DNA from: GCA-2401155 sp045047085
GTDB lineage: Bacteria > Pseudomonadota > Alphaproteobacteria > Rhizobiales > Rhizobiaceae
Length of the DNA: 64,000 nt
Direction of reading: 5' to 3'
Assembly (NCBI GenBank): GCA_045047085.1
Contig: JASFYT010000075.1
Coordinates: 13,387 to 77,386, forward strand
Shown here in pieces: positions 43,968 through 52,277 of the stretch. The notes beneath the pieces were generated by a model. The model had not been told where the DNA came from and did no database searches. It saw only the letters and a list, made by a program, of their open reading frames with translations. Both the position numbers and the translations under genes were made by a program. Each line of letters starts with the position of its first letter. The stretch's first letter is position 1.

Positions 43968-45287
43968 ATGCCAAGCAATGTCGCGCTCACCGGTCTCGCC
44001 AAGGATTTAGCGGCGCGCGAGGATAGCGGAAAGTCCATTCGCATAGGTGTGGTGGGTGCAGGCGAGATGGGCACCGATCTGGTGACGCAAATTGCTCATA
44101 TGCAAGGTATCGAAATTGGGGTGATCTCGTCACGCAATGTGAAAAATTCTATAAAGGCCGTCGATATTGCCTATGGCGAAACGGGTCATGCAATGGAGGC
44201 CCATACAGAAAGTGATGTTTCCAGAATTCTTGAACTGGGAAAAATTCCGGTAACCGGCGATAGTAATCTGACCATTAGCAGCGGTGAAGTGGATGTGGTG
44301 ATTGACGCCACCGGCATTCCGGCAGTGGGGGCCGATATCGGCCTTCGCGCCATTGAAAATGGCAAGCATCTGGTGATGATGAATGTGGAAGCTGATGTTA
44401 CCATTGGCCCATATTTGAAGGCGATGGCAGATCGCCAGGGCGTGGTTTATTCGTTGGGGGCAGGCGACGAACCTTCCTCCTGCATGGAGCTGATCGAGTT
44501 TGTTTCGGCCCTTGGCTATCCAATTGTTTGCGCCGGAAAGGGTAAAAATAATCCACTGAATTTTGACGCTGTTCCTGATGACTACCGGGAAGAGGCAGAG
44601 GCACGAAATATGAATGTGCGTTTGTTGGTGGAATTCGTTGATGGTTCCAAAACCATGGTGGAAATGGCCGCAATTGCCAACGCCACAGGTCTGGTGCCTG
44701 ACAAGCCGGGAATGCACGGCCCAGCAGCATCCGTCGAAGAATTAGCTTCAGTACTAATCCCGCAAAGAGATGGCGGGGTTTTATCAAAAATGGGTTGCGT
44801 AGATTTTTCCATAGGCAGGGGCGTATCCCCCGGCGTATTTGTTGTTGCGGATATGAGTCATGCACGAATTACTGAACGCATGGAAGATTTGAAAATCGGC
44901 AAGGGCCCTTATTTCACCTTCCATCGGCCATACCATCTAACTTCGCTGGAAGTGCCTCTAACTTGTGCCAAAGCGGTTTTATACGGCAAGGCAGATATGG
45001 TGCCACTGGCAAAGCCGGTAGCCGAAGTCTGTGCGGTGGCAAAGAAAGATTTAAAAGCTGGCGATACACTCGACGCGATCGGCGAATACTCCTATCGCTC
45101 ATGGGTAATGACTGTGCCGGAGGCGCGCGCAGAAAAAGCAATTCCATGCGGCTTGCTACAAGGCGCAAAAGTAACAACGCTTATTTCTAAAGGCGGCTTA
45201 CTAACCTCAGACAACATAAGTTTGCCGGCTAATTCTCCGCTCGTAGAAATGCGCAGACGACAGGATGCAATGACCATCGGAAATTGA
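43968..45287 (+). CDS. Homoserine-dehydrogenase-like oxidoreductase with SAF domain (COG4091 type)
   Basis: 439 residues. A Rossmann domain (RIGVVGAGEMGTDLV, about 24-38) is followed by DVVIDATGIPAVGADIG and YSLGAGDEPSSCMELIEF. A C-terminal SAF-type domain (about 345-420: PLAKPVAEVCAVAKKDLKAG, then DAIGEYSYRSW) is joined to it. The family is annotated as predicted homoserine dehydrogenases, though several relatives work on branched or acid sugars. It is divergent from puuA. A link to polyamines is not shown. AGGAAA precedes the ATG. Confidence 0.8.
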   Translation: MPSNVALTGLAKDLAAREDSGKSIRIGVVGAGEMGTDLVTQIAHMQGIEIGVISSRNVKNSIKAVDIAYGETGHAMEAHTESDVSRILELGKIPVTGDSNLTISSGEVDVVIDATGIPAVGADIGLRAIENGKHLVMMNVEADVTIGPYLKAMADRQGVVYSLGAGDEPSSCMELIEFVSALGYPIVCAGKGKNNPLNFDAVPDDYREEAEARNMNVRLLVEFVDGSKTMVEMAAIANATGLVPDKPGMHGPAASVEELASVLIPQRDGGVLSKMGCVDFSIGRGVSPGVFVVADMSHARITERMEDLKIGKGPYFTFHRPYHLTSLEVPLTCAKAVLYGKADMVPLAKPVAEVCAVAKKDLKAGDTLDAIGEYSYRSWVMTVPEARAEKAIPCGLLQGAKVTTLISKGGLLTSDNISLPANSPLVEMRRRQDAMTIGN

Positions 45288-45346
45288 TTTGCATTTTTCT
45301 GCTTACTCCCTATTGTTAACATAAATGTTAAACGAAAGGAAAAGTA

Positions 45347-45646
45347 ATGCACGGAATTACCATTACCTATGAATATGATGGAGACGAAGCTGAATGGGAA
45401 ACGGCTGTTCAAGATTTCATCAATGCCATCAACAATGATCCGGAAGTCGCTGGAAAATTCATTTATCAGGTACATAAGGCCAAAGAGGGCAACCGTCGCA
45501 TCCATTGGGGCCAATGGGATGTGCCCGAGACGGTTCAAAAAATGCAGGCAAATGACTACTTTAAAACCTTTGCTGGCAAGCTGAAGAAAATGGCCGGAGA
45601 TACGCTTGTAACAACGCCGGTTTTAAATTTTATGAAAACCAATTAG
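45347..45646 (+). CDS. Small antibiotic-biosynthesis-monooxygenase-like protein
   Basis: 99 residues with an alpha/beta pattern like dimeric ferredoxin-like ABM proteins: ITITYEYDG, helix AEWETAVQDFINAI, GKFIYQVHKAK, RRIHWGQWD and helix VQKMQANDYFKTFAGKL. AAGGAAAAG precedes the ATG. The function is unknown. It is 59 bp after the COG4091 gene and may share its transcript. Confidence 0.65.
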   Translation: MHGITITYEYDGDEAEWETAVQDFINAINNDPEVAGKFIYQVHKAKEGNRRIHWGQWDVPETVQKMQANDYFKTFAGKLKKMAGDTLVTTPVLNFMKTN

Positions 45647-45698
45647 CAAAAATTTGACCCGGATGAGCCGGAACGAAGTTGTCACCCGGGCCAATGTT

Positions 45699-46016
45699 CT
45701 ATTTGCCGAAATTTTCAGGATTGCCCGGAACAATTTTTGTAATTTTCCCTGCAGGTTTTCCATCTGGTCCGATATAGGTCATTTCGCCAGGCTCAAATGA
45801 TATCTTCCAATTTCCCTCAGGGCCATCAGCCCATTTCACCTGATAACCGTTCTCCTGCATCTGCACCACACCTTGCATGGTATGGCCATCGGGGAGAATC
45901 ATGAATGCTGCAGTCTCTGAAGGGTAGTAAATGACCGCATCAGTACCCTTGCCAATATCCACATAGTGGGTGGAGCCGATCATCAGCACCATAAGTATTT
46001 TTAATCCTAATATCAT
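45699..46016 (-). CDS. Small exported protein of unknown function
   Basis: 105 residues. The first 15 residues are hydrophobic (ILGLKILMVLMIGS), like a short signal or anchor. The rest is strand-rich with repeated Gly-Trp/Tyr turns (GYQVKWADGPEGNWKISF, EMTYIGPDGKPAG). I recognise no named family. It starts 21 bp after the DOMON gene with AAGGAAAA before the ATG, so the two form an operon, probably under the MarR regulator. Confidence 0.6.
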   Translation of the reverse strand: MILGLKILMVLMIGSTHYVDIGKGTDAVIYYPSETAAFMILPDGHTMQGVVQMQENGYQVKWADGPEGNWKISFEPGEMTYIGPDGKPAGKITKIVPGNPENFGK

Positions 46017-46037
46017 CTAATTTTCCTTTTAGGGTTG

Positions 46038-46553
46038 TTAAAGCGTGATTGGATAGTGTCTGCGCCATGCTGAGTGATGATTGAAATTGGTTTCGTGTGA
46101 CCATGCCAGCATGAGATGGATTTTGGAGTAGGGGGACAGAGTTAGGCTCGGCCGTCCCTCAAATATATGTGAAAGCGAGAAACTGAGGGTCGAGTCATTG
46201 CCGTCCCAATTACCGCTCACATCGGCAAGCGACGTCGCAATCCCCAACTCTTTGACATCGGTATGTCGGCGGAGCTGGGTGAGATGATCTTCCGCACGAA
46301 TGGGCATTGTAGAAACAGCGGCCATGATAAAGCGCATATTATTAAGCCCGGCAACTTCATTGAAGCCAACTGCGATCCAGCCAGCGGTTGGCGCGCTCAA
46401 TGTGCCAAACAGTCTGCCGTCTTTATGGTGCCATTGAAATTTAACACCCGCATCTTCTATAATGTTTTTCCCGCGTGATGAGGCTGATGTCCTTTTCATG
46501 CCAGCGAATGCAAGGCCTGTTGCAGATAAGGTCAGAAATTTACGCTTGTCCAT
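46038..46553 (-). CDS. Secreted DOMON-domain protein
   Basis: 171 residues. The signal region MDKRKFLTLSATGLAFAG lacks a twin Arg, so Sec export is likely. The mature part fits a DOMON domain: VKFQWHHKDGRLFGTLSAP, GWIAVGFNEVAGLNNMRFI and a C-terminal HLMLAWSHETNFNHHSAW rich in His. DOMON domains bind heme or sugars in periplasmic redox proteins. It is divergent from a MarR gene, with tandem operators in between. Confidence 0.75.
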   Translation of the reverse strand: MDKRKFLTLSATGLAFAGMKRTSASSRGKNIIEDAGVKFQWHHKDGRLFGTLSAPTAGWIAVGFNEVAGLNNMRFIMAAVSTMPIRAEDHLTQLRRHTDVKELGIATSLADVSGNWDGNDSTLSFSLSHIFEGRPSLTLSPYSKIHLMLAWSHETNFNHHSAWRRHYPITL

Positions 46554-46577
46554 GTTGATCCAATGAGATATATATCC

Positions 46578-46592
46578 GTCAAGTTTCTTGAC
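46578..46592. promoter_or_regulatory. MarR-type operator 1
   Basis: GTCAAGTTTCTTGAC is a perfect 6-3-6 inverted repeat, with flanking ATATAT on both sides extending the symmetry. It lies 25 bp upstream of the DOMON start, where a bound repressor would block that promoter. Confidence 0.8.
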
Positions 46593-46615
46593 AGATATAT
46601 TGCAAAGATTATTTC

Positions 46616-46630
46616 GTCAAGTAGCTTGAT
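46616..46630. promoter_or_regulatory. MarR-type operator 2
   Basis: GTCAAGTAGCTTGAT repeats operator 1 with one outer mismatch. Its centre is 38 bp from that of operator 1. It lies 20 bp upstream of the marR start, which suggests autorepression. Confidence 0.75.
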
Positions 46631-46650
46631 AAGTATTTTGGTGAAAAATT

Positions 46651-47097
46651 GTGACCGTTAAAAAAAACAAACCCGAAATTATTGAACATATTGGTTGGGA
46701 TTTGTGGCGGGTAAGCCTTCTCTGGAAGCAGAAATTCTCTGAGGAAATGATTGTTCGCGGTCATGGATGGTTCGGCGAGGCGCGTGGTAATTTAATTCAG
46801 CACATCGGCCCAAATGGCATAGCCCAAAGCCATTTGGATGCTAAAGTCGTTATGACCAAACAGGCGGTACAGCAGCATCTGGATGATCTGGTAAAGGACG
46901 GTGTGGTTGAGCGAATACAAGACCCCAATGATGCTCGCAAAAAACTGGTGCGGCTAACAACCTTTGGCTGTGAGGCCCATGAAGACGGTAATCAGATTAA
47001 ACAGGAAATCGAGAAAGACTTCACCCGGCTCATCGGCAAACAGGCCATGAAAAGCCTGAAGCAATCTTTAGCAACAATCATCGAAAACGAGAACTAA
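46651..47097 (+). CDS. MarR-family transcriptional regulator
   Basis: 148 residues starting at GTG. Winged helix at about 55-110: GPNGIAQSHLDAKVVMTKQA (recognition region), then LVKDGVVERIQDPNDARKKL (wing with DxRxK pattern). Long helices at both ends provide dimerisation. It is divergent from the DOMON gene. Two near-identical palindromes in the gap suit a MarR dimer controlling both directions. The ligand is unknown. Confidence 0.87.
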   Translation: MTVKKNKPEIIEHIGWDLWRVSLLWKQKFSEEMIVRGHGWFGEARGNLIQHIGPNGIAQSHLDAKVVMTKQAVQQHLDDLVKDGVVERIQDPNDARKKLVRLTTFGCEAHEDGNQIKQEIEKDFTRLIGKQAMKSLKQSLATIIENEN

Positions 47098-47102
47098 GCC
47101 AG

Positions 47103-47909
47103 TTAAATCTTATCAATGGCCTGCAAAATCTCTGCGCGCGGCATGGAAAGTGTGGAATAGCCGCTATCCACATAGTGAATTTCTCCGGTGACGCCTGATG
47201 AAAGTTCCGACAGTAGATAAAGCGCCGAACCGCCCACTTCAGATATCTCGACGGTACGTCGCAAGGGTGAGTTATTCCTTTGATAATTGAACATGGCGCG
47301 TGCATCCGCAACGCCAGCTCCGGCCAGAGTGCGCACAGGGCCAGCCGAAATAGCATTCACCCGTATGCCTTTTGGGCCGTAATCAGTTGCAAGATATCGA
47401 ACACTTGATTCAAGTGCTGCCTTGGCAACTCCCATCACATTATAATTAGGCATCACCCGCTGCGAGCCGCCATAAGTGAGGGTTAGCATTGAGCCACCTT
47501 CATTCATCATTGCTGCGGCGCGTTTTGCGACTTCCGTGAAAGAAAAACACGAAATCAACATGGTACGAGTGAAGTTTTCACGGCTGGTATCAGCGTAAAA
47601 GCCCTTGAGTTCATTTTTGTCGGAAAACGCAACTGCATGGACAACAAAATCAATTGTTCCCCATCTCTCTTTGAGCGTATCAAACACCGCATCGACAGAG
47701 GTAATATCTTCCACATCGCAAGGAAGGATTAGCTCCGAGCCAACACTTTCCGCCAGCGGTTTTACCCGTTTGCCAAAACCGTCACCTTGATACGTGAAGG
47801 CCAACTCAGCGCCTGCGTCAGAGAGTTGTTTTGCAATACCCCAGGCAATTGAGTGATTGTTTGCGACACCCATAATCAGGCCGCGTTTTCCTTGCATCAA
47901 TACTGTCAT
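47103..47909 (-). CDS. fabI: Enoyl-ACP reductase (NADH)
   Basis: 268 residues. GKRGLIMGVANNHSIAWGIA near the start, FVVHAVAFSD and the catalytic Tyr and Lys in YNVMGVAKAALE. It catalyses the last step of each fatty-acid elongation cycle. It begins 14 bp after fabB in the fabA-fabB-fabI operon typical of Rhizobiales. The 3' end is 5 bp from the convergent marR. Confidence 0.96.
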   Translation of the reverse strand: MTVLMQGKRGLIMGVANNHSIAWGIAKQLSDAGAELAFTYQGDGFGKRVKPLAESVGSELILPCDVEDITSVDAVFDTLKERWGTIDFVVHAVAFSDKNELKGFYADTSRENFTRTMLISCFSFTEVAKRAAAMMNEGGSMLTLTYGGSQRVMPNYNVMGVAKAALESSVRYLATDYGPKGIRVNAISAGPVRTLAGAGVADARAMFNYQRNNSPLRRTVEISEVGGSALYLLSELSSGVTGEIHYVDSGYSTLSMPRAEILQAIDKI

Positions 47910-47923
47910 AGATTTCGTTCCAT

Positions 47924-49138
47924 TTAACCGTTATAGCGCTGCATAGCCAGCGTCGCATTGGTGCCACCAAAGCCGAAAGAGTTCGATAATACGGTATTAA
48001 GTTTAACCCCGTCTATGCGTTTGCGCACGATATTCATGTCGGCAAATGCCGGGTCCAGTTCGGTGATATGGGCGCTTTCACAAATGAAATCATTATTCAT
48101 CATCATCAATGAATAGATGGCTTCCTGAACACCCGTTGCGCCCAGTGAATGGCCGGTAAGTGATTTCGTCCCGGAAATCGGCGGAGATTTATCGCCAAAC
48201 ACTTCACGAATGGCTTCAATTTCCTTGAGGTCACCAATTGGTGTCGATGTGCCATGCGGATTAATATAGTCGATTGGATCGTTGACAGTTTCAAGCGCCA
48301 TATTCATGCACCGAACAGCACCTTCACCCGATGGTGCAACCATATCCGCGCCATCAGATGTGGCACCATAGCCAACAATCTCGCCATAGATTTTTGCGCC
48401 GCGCGCCTTGGCGTGTTCCAGTTCTTCAAGCACCAATACTCCGGCACCACCAGCAATCACAAATCCATCTCTCGAAATATCATAGGCACGGGACGCGGTG
48501 GCTGGTGTATCATTGTGTTTTGACATGGCGCCCATAGCGTCAAAGATATTAGACATGGTCCAGTCAAGATCTTCTGACCCACCAGCAAAAATCATATCCT
48601 GTTTGCCGATTTGAATGGTTTCATAGGCATTGCCGATGCAATGATTTGATGTGGCACAGGCAGATGAGATTGAATAATTCACGCCTTTGATCTTAAATTG
48701 CGTCGCCAGCACCGCAGAAGCAGTTGAACTCATGGCCTTTGGCACGGCCGTCGGGCCAATGCGCTTTGGTCCGCGCTCCATTGTGGTAAGGGCGGCTTCA
48801 ACAATGATCTTTGTGGAGGGTCCACCCGATCCCATGATGATACCTGTGCGCGGATTGATAATATCGTTTTCTTCAAAACCGGCATCAACAATTGCCTGCT
48901 CCATCGCGATATAATTCCACGCTGTCCCCTTGGACATGAAACGCGCCGTGCGGCGGTCAAGAACCTCAAAAGGGTCAAGGTCTGGCGCACCATGCACCTG
49001 ACAGCGAAAGCCATATTTCGCATAATCTTCCGCGACGCTAATGCCTGATTTGGCTTCTCTCAGAGAGGCCAGTACTTCCTGGCTGTTATTGCCAATTGAA
49101 GAAACCACTCCCATGCCGGTTATCACAACTCGTTTCAT
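47924..49138 (-). CDS. fabB: Beta-ketoacyl-ACP synthase I
   Basis: 404 residues. The Cys-His-His triad is in SSACATSNHCIGNA, NPHGTSTPIGD and KSLTGHSLGATG. FabB elongates acyl chains, including the unsaturated C10 product of FabA, and so is needed for unsaturated fatty acids. It starts 88 bp after fabA. Confidence 0.96.
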   Translation of the reverse strand: MKRVVITGMGVVSSIGNNSQEVLASLREAKSGISVAEDYAKYGFRCQVHGAPDLDPFEVLDRRTARFMSKGTAWNYIAMEQAIVDAGFEENDIINPRTGIIMGSGGPSTKIIVEAALTTMERGPKRIGPTAVPKAMSSTASAVLATQFKIKGVNYSISSACATSNHCIGNAYETIQIGKQDMIFAGGSEDLDWTMSNIFDAMGAMSKHNDTPATASRAYDISRDGFVIAGGAGVLVLEELEHAKARGAKIYGEIVGYGATSDGADMVAPSGEGAVRCMNMALETVNDPIDYINPHGTSTPIGDLKEIEAIREVFGDKSPPISGTKSLTGHSLGATGVQEAIYSLMMMNNDFICESAHITELDPAFADMNIVRKRIDGVKLNTVLSNSFGFGGTNATLAMQRYNG

Positions 49139-49226
49139 GGCGGACGATCCTTTCTCTAACGGGGACTTAAAATATTTTCAGGAAACCTAGGGTTCTAAAA
49201 TGGGTTATTTGATGTCGGTTGATAAT

Positions 49227-49736
49227 TCAGTCGTCTTGAAACAGGCAGACCTTCAAATCTTTGGCCGTAAAAATTGTTTCGCCATCAGCTTTAACCCAGC
49301 CATTGGCGATACCAAGCACAAGTTTTCCGCGCATGACCCGGCGAAAATCAATACCAAATTCCAACATTTTTGTTGCAGGAGTGACCATACCCTTGAATTT
49401 CACTTCACCCGTCGCGATTGCACGGCCTTTGCCGGGCTCCCCAAGCCAGCCCAGATAAAATCCGGTTAACTGCCAAAGGCCATCAAGCCCAAGACAACCC
49501 GGCATCACCGGATCACCCGGAAAATGGCATTCAAAGAACCATAAATCATCGGTAATATCGAATTCAGCGCGGATATAGCCTTTGTCATATTCACCGCCTG
49601 TTTCACTGATTTCAGTGATGCGGTGAACCATCAGCATGGGTGGCATCGGCAATTGTGCATTACCCGGCCCGAACATTTTCCCGCTTGAGCAGGTCAGAAT
49701 CTCTTCGTAATTGTAACTGGATTTTTGTTCGGCCAT
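49227..49736 (-). CDS. fabA: 3-hydroxydecanoyl-ACP dehydratase/isomerase
   Basis: 169 residues. The catalytic His is in FFECHFPGDPVMPGCLGLD, with KMFGPGNAQLPMPPMLMVHR at the start. FabA dehydrates 3-hydroxydecanoyl-ACP and isomerises the double bond, the entry to unsaturated fatty acids. It is divergent from irr, the standard arrangement in this bacterial order. Confidence 0.96.
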   Translation of the reverse strand: MAEQKSSYNYEEILTCSSGKMFGPGNAQLPMPPMLMVHRITEISETGGEYDKGYIRAEFDITDDLWFFECHFPGDPVMPGCLGLDGLWQLTGFYLGWLGEPGKGRAIATGEVKFKGMVTPATKMLEFGIDFRRVMRGKLVLGIANGWVKADGETIFTAKDLKVCLFQDD

Positions 49737-49920
49737 TAAACACCTACCCTCGTAGTATTCTTTCTCGTTTTTTTAAATCACTAACACAAGCTTTTACCTT
49801 CGCCAAAAGAAAGATTCCAAAACAGCCACAAACAAGTTGAAAAATGTCCGCTTGATCCCGGTCTGGCCAAAAGCACCGCAAAAACTAGGTCAATAACCGC
49901 GCCCTATTGCAGATAAGAAC

Positions 49921-49948
49921 CATTCTCATTATAGTAAGTTTGAGAATG
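49921..49948. promoter_or_regulatory. Inverted repeat directly upstream of irr
   Basis: CATTCTCA (49921-49928) and TGAGAATG (49941-49948) are perfect 8-bp arms 12 bp apart, ending 2 bp before the GTG start of irr. It could be an iron-response site for Irr itself or another Fur-family protein, though it does not match the usual ICE box. Confidence 0.5.
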
Positions 49949-49950
49949 TT

Positions 49951-50436
49951 GTGGCGAAACAATTTATAGAGATTTCAATGACTGACAATCAATCAGGCAC
50001 TCGGTCCGATGAAGTGAGTTTGCAGGGCATCAACATACCAAGCGTCGATACACGCTTGCGGCAGGCAAATTTACGCCCAACCCGGCAGCGCATTGCCCTT
50101 GCTGATCTTTTGTTTGCCAATGGTGACAGGCATGTTTCGGCTGAAAATTTGTTCGAGGAAGCAAAAAAAGCTGGCGTCGTAATTTCGCTGGCAACCGTTT
50201 ACAATACGCTGCACCAGTTTACTGATTCCGGCCTGTTAAAGGCAATCGCGATCGATTCCAACCGCACTTATTTTGATACTAATGTCGGGGACCACAACCA
50301 TTTTTATGTAGAAGGTACCGATGAATTGATTGATATGCCGGATGATGTGATCCGGTTTGAAAACTTGCCCACGCCTCCTGTGGGAATGGAAATCAGCGGT
50401 ATTGATGTGGTCGTGCGCATCAAAAAACAGGATTAA
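49951..50436 (+). CDS. irr: Iron response regulator Irr (Fur family)
   Basis: 161 residues from GTG 49951, or 152 from ATG 49978. The DNA-binding domain has LRPTRQRIALADLLF and ISLATVYNTLHQFTDSGLL, and the metal region YFDTNVGDHNHFYVEG. In Irr, this His cluster (usually HHH) helps bind heme and regulate stability. Here the middle His is Asn. The protein has no Cys, so the N-terminal Cys-Pro heme motif of Bradyrhizobium is absent. Irr represses heme synthesis and controls iron genes in low iron. Confidence 0.93.
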   Translation: MAKQFIEISMTDNQSGTRSDEVSLQGINIPSVDTRLRQANLRPTRQRIALADLLFANGDRHVSAENLFEEAKKAGVVISLATVYNTLHQFTDSGLLKAIAIDSNRTYFDTNVGDHNHFYVEGTDELIDMPDDVIRFENLPTPPVGMEISGIDVVVRIKKQD

Positions 50437-50471
50437 GCCTCATTTGGAGGTAGTTCTTTTGAGGTCACACT

Positions 50472-50586
50472 CGCCAAAGGCGGGAGCGAAGAGCGACCGG
50501 CGCTAATGTGTCGCCCATGCCAGGCCCAATGCATCATGTCTAAGACATGTTACCTAGAATGCTTTGGATACGCCGTGAGCCAAGAA
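50472..50586 (+). repeat. Intergenic mosaic repeat, copy 2 (full)
   Basis: Arm A (50472-50505) starts CGCCAAAGGCGGGAGCGAAG and arm B (50566-50586) starts GGATACGCCGTGAGCCAAG. They match the copy at 17.7 kb (inverse orientation) at 32 of 34 and 21 of 21 positions. The 60-nt centre differs and contains the 15-bp palindrome CATGTCTAAGACATG. It ends at the stop of the convergent SH3 gene. Confidence 0.8.
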
Positions 50587-50587
50587 T

Positions 50588-51136
50588 TCAGTTGTCAAAC
50601 GTTTCGTCGGGATAAACGCCCCAAAGCAATTCCTGCTTCACGTATCCATGCGCGTTGGCCGCTGACAGTTCGCACCATTGATTTTCGCAATAATTGACCT
50701 TTGCAATCACGCCAGGTTGAAGCTGAGCCTTCAGTTTCGCTGAGCCGTCTGGCGCGTCAAGCATGGAAATTAAACTGCCTTCCTTGCCGCGATCCCACGG
50801 AGAAATGATGGCTGTGCGCCTGCCTGAGAGCAGAGAATGTAAAATCCATCCCTCATTTCCCTGGGGATCACGAATTTTTCGCCAATTATCAAATTCTTGA
50901 ATAATTTCAACGGGTAATCCCCGTTTTATATACATCCATTCTACCTGATATTCGCTGCCCGGGCCAACGCGCATGTTTACTTTTTTGGATTTCAGGCTGA
51001 CAAAACGTGGCAATTGAAGACCGGACTTTCCTGTTTCCGCACATGCAAAAGAAAAACCGCTGCTAACAATAATAAGGGCCAAAAGGCTTCTGATGAATGG
51101 CGTTTTATTACGAGATACTATGCGCACTTTTTTCAA
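50588..51136 (-). CDS. Secreted SH3-domain protein
   Basis: 182 residues. Signal peptide (core SLLALIIVSSGFSFACA) followed by two bacterial SH3-like units at about 45-100 (VNMRVGPGSEYQVEWMYIKR, then EGWILHSLLSG) and 115-175 (SLISMLDAPDGSAKLKA, then AHGYVKQELLWG). Such units bind peptidoglycan or guide enzymes to it. Conserved next to irr and the hydroxyacid dehydrogenase in related bacteria. No enzymatic domain. Confidence 0.85.
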   Translation of the reverse strand: MKKVRIVSRNKTPFIRSLLALIIVSSGFSFACAETGKSGLQLPRFVSLKSKKVNMRVGPGSEYQVEWMYIKRGLPVEIIQEFDNWRKIRDPQGNEGWILHSLLSGRRTAIISPWDRGKEGSLISMLDAPDGSAKLKAQLQPGVIAKVNYCENQWCELSAANAHGYVKQELLWGVYPDETFDN

Positions 51137-51261
51137 CGAATTCCCCGGTAAAATTTATGATTTGCATTAAGCGTCAAATGTGGTCTGCTGCAATCAACGC
51201 CAATTCAGACCAATCTGCCGGATCATAGTTAAAGAGCCGTCAACAACAGGATAAAAATTTT

Positions 51262-52257
51262 ATGTCTAACAAAAAGCCGGTTGTCGTTGTGACGCGGAAA
51301 TTGCCCGATGCGGTGGAAACGCGGATGCGCGAGCTTTTTGATACGACATTAAATTTGGACGACCGTCCCATGAGCCAAGCGCAATTGATTGATGCGATTA
51401 AAACCGCCGATGTGCTTGTGCCAACCGTTACCGATAAAATTGACGCAGCACTTATTTCGCAAGCGGGAGAACAGTTAAAGCTTATCGCCAATTTCGGCAA
51501 TGGCGTCGATAATATAGATGTGGCGGCAGCGGCCAGAAAAGGCATTGCAGTAACCAACACCCCCAACGTGCTGACCGAAGATACAGCCGATATGACCGTT
51601 GGCCTGATGATTGCGGTTTCGAGGCGAATACTGGAAGGTGCGACAACGCTTGATAAAGGCAATTGGAAGGGGTGGTCGCCCACATGGATGCTGGGTCAGC
51701 GCATATGGGGCAAGCGCCTCGGTATTATCGGCATGGGGCGCATTGGAACCGCCGTTGCTCGCCGTGCAAAGGCTTTTGGCCTCTCGATCCATTATCACAA
51801 CCGCAACCGGGTGCCTGAGCACATAGAAGAAGAGCTGGAAGCCACCCATTGGGATAGCCTCGATCAAATGCTGGTCCGCATGGATATCATTTCGGTAAAT
51901 TGCCCCTATACCCCTGCAACCTTCCATCTCTTATCCGCCAGACGGCTGGCATTGATGCAGCCCGATGCAACCATCATCAATACGGCCCGCGGTGAAATCA
52001 TCGATGAAGCGGCTATGGTAAAGGCGTTAAACGAGGGCAAACTTTCAGGAGCCGGCCTTGATGTATTCGAACATGAACCCGCCGTCAGCCCCGAACTTCG
52101 GAAGCTGGTAGAGGAGGGAAAAGCTGTCATTCTGCCCCACATGGGATCAGCAACAATAGAAGGCCGCCTCGAAATGGGTGACCGGGTTATTATCAATATC
52201 AGAACATTGGTAGATGGGCATCGGCCACCCGACCGTGTGCTGCCGATTGATAGTTAG
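51262..52257 (+). CDS. D-isomer-specific 2-hydroxyacid dehydrogenase (glyoxylate reductase type)
   Basis: 331 residues. FGNGVDNIDVAAAARKGIAV, NAD motif GIIGMGRIGTAVARR, catalytic Arg in NTARGEIIDE, Glu in EHEP and His in LPHMGSAT. The long form with TWMLGQRIWGKR is the GyaR-like glyoxylate/hydroxypyruvate reductase common beside irr in rhizobia. It is unlike the shorter paralogue at 4.8 kb. Confidence 0.88.
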   Translation: MSNKKPVVVVTRKLPDAVETRMRELFDTTLNLDDRPMSQAQLIDAIKTADVLVPTVTDKIDAALISQAGEQLKLIANFGNGVDNIDVAAAARKGIAVTNTPNVLTEDTADMTVGLMIAVSRRILEGATTLDKGNWKGWSPTWMLGQRIWGKRLGIIGMGRIGTAVARRAKAFGLSIHYHNRNRVPEHIEEELEATHWDSLDQMLVRMDIISVNCPYTPATFHLLSARRLALMQPDATIINTARGEIIDEAAMVKALNEGKLSGAGLDVFEHEPAVSPELRKLVEEGKAVILPHMGSATIEGRLEMGDRVIINIRTLVDGHRPPDRVLPIDS

Positions 52258-52277
52258 GTCCGGTACTTAGCTTGACC

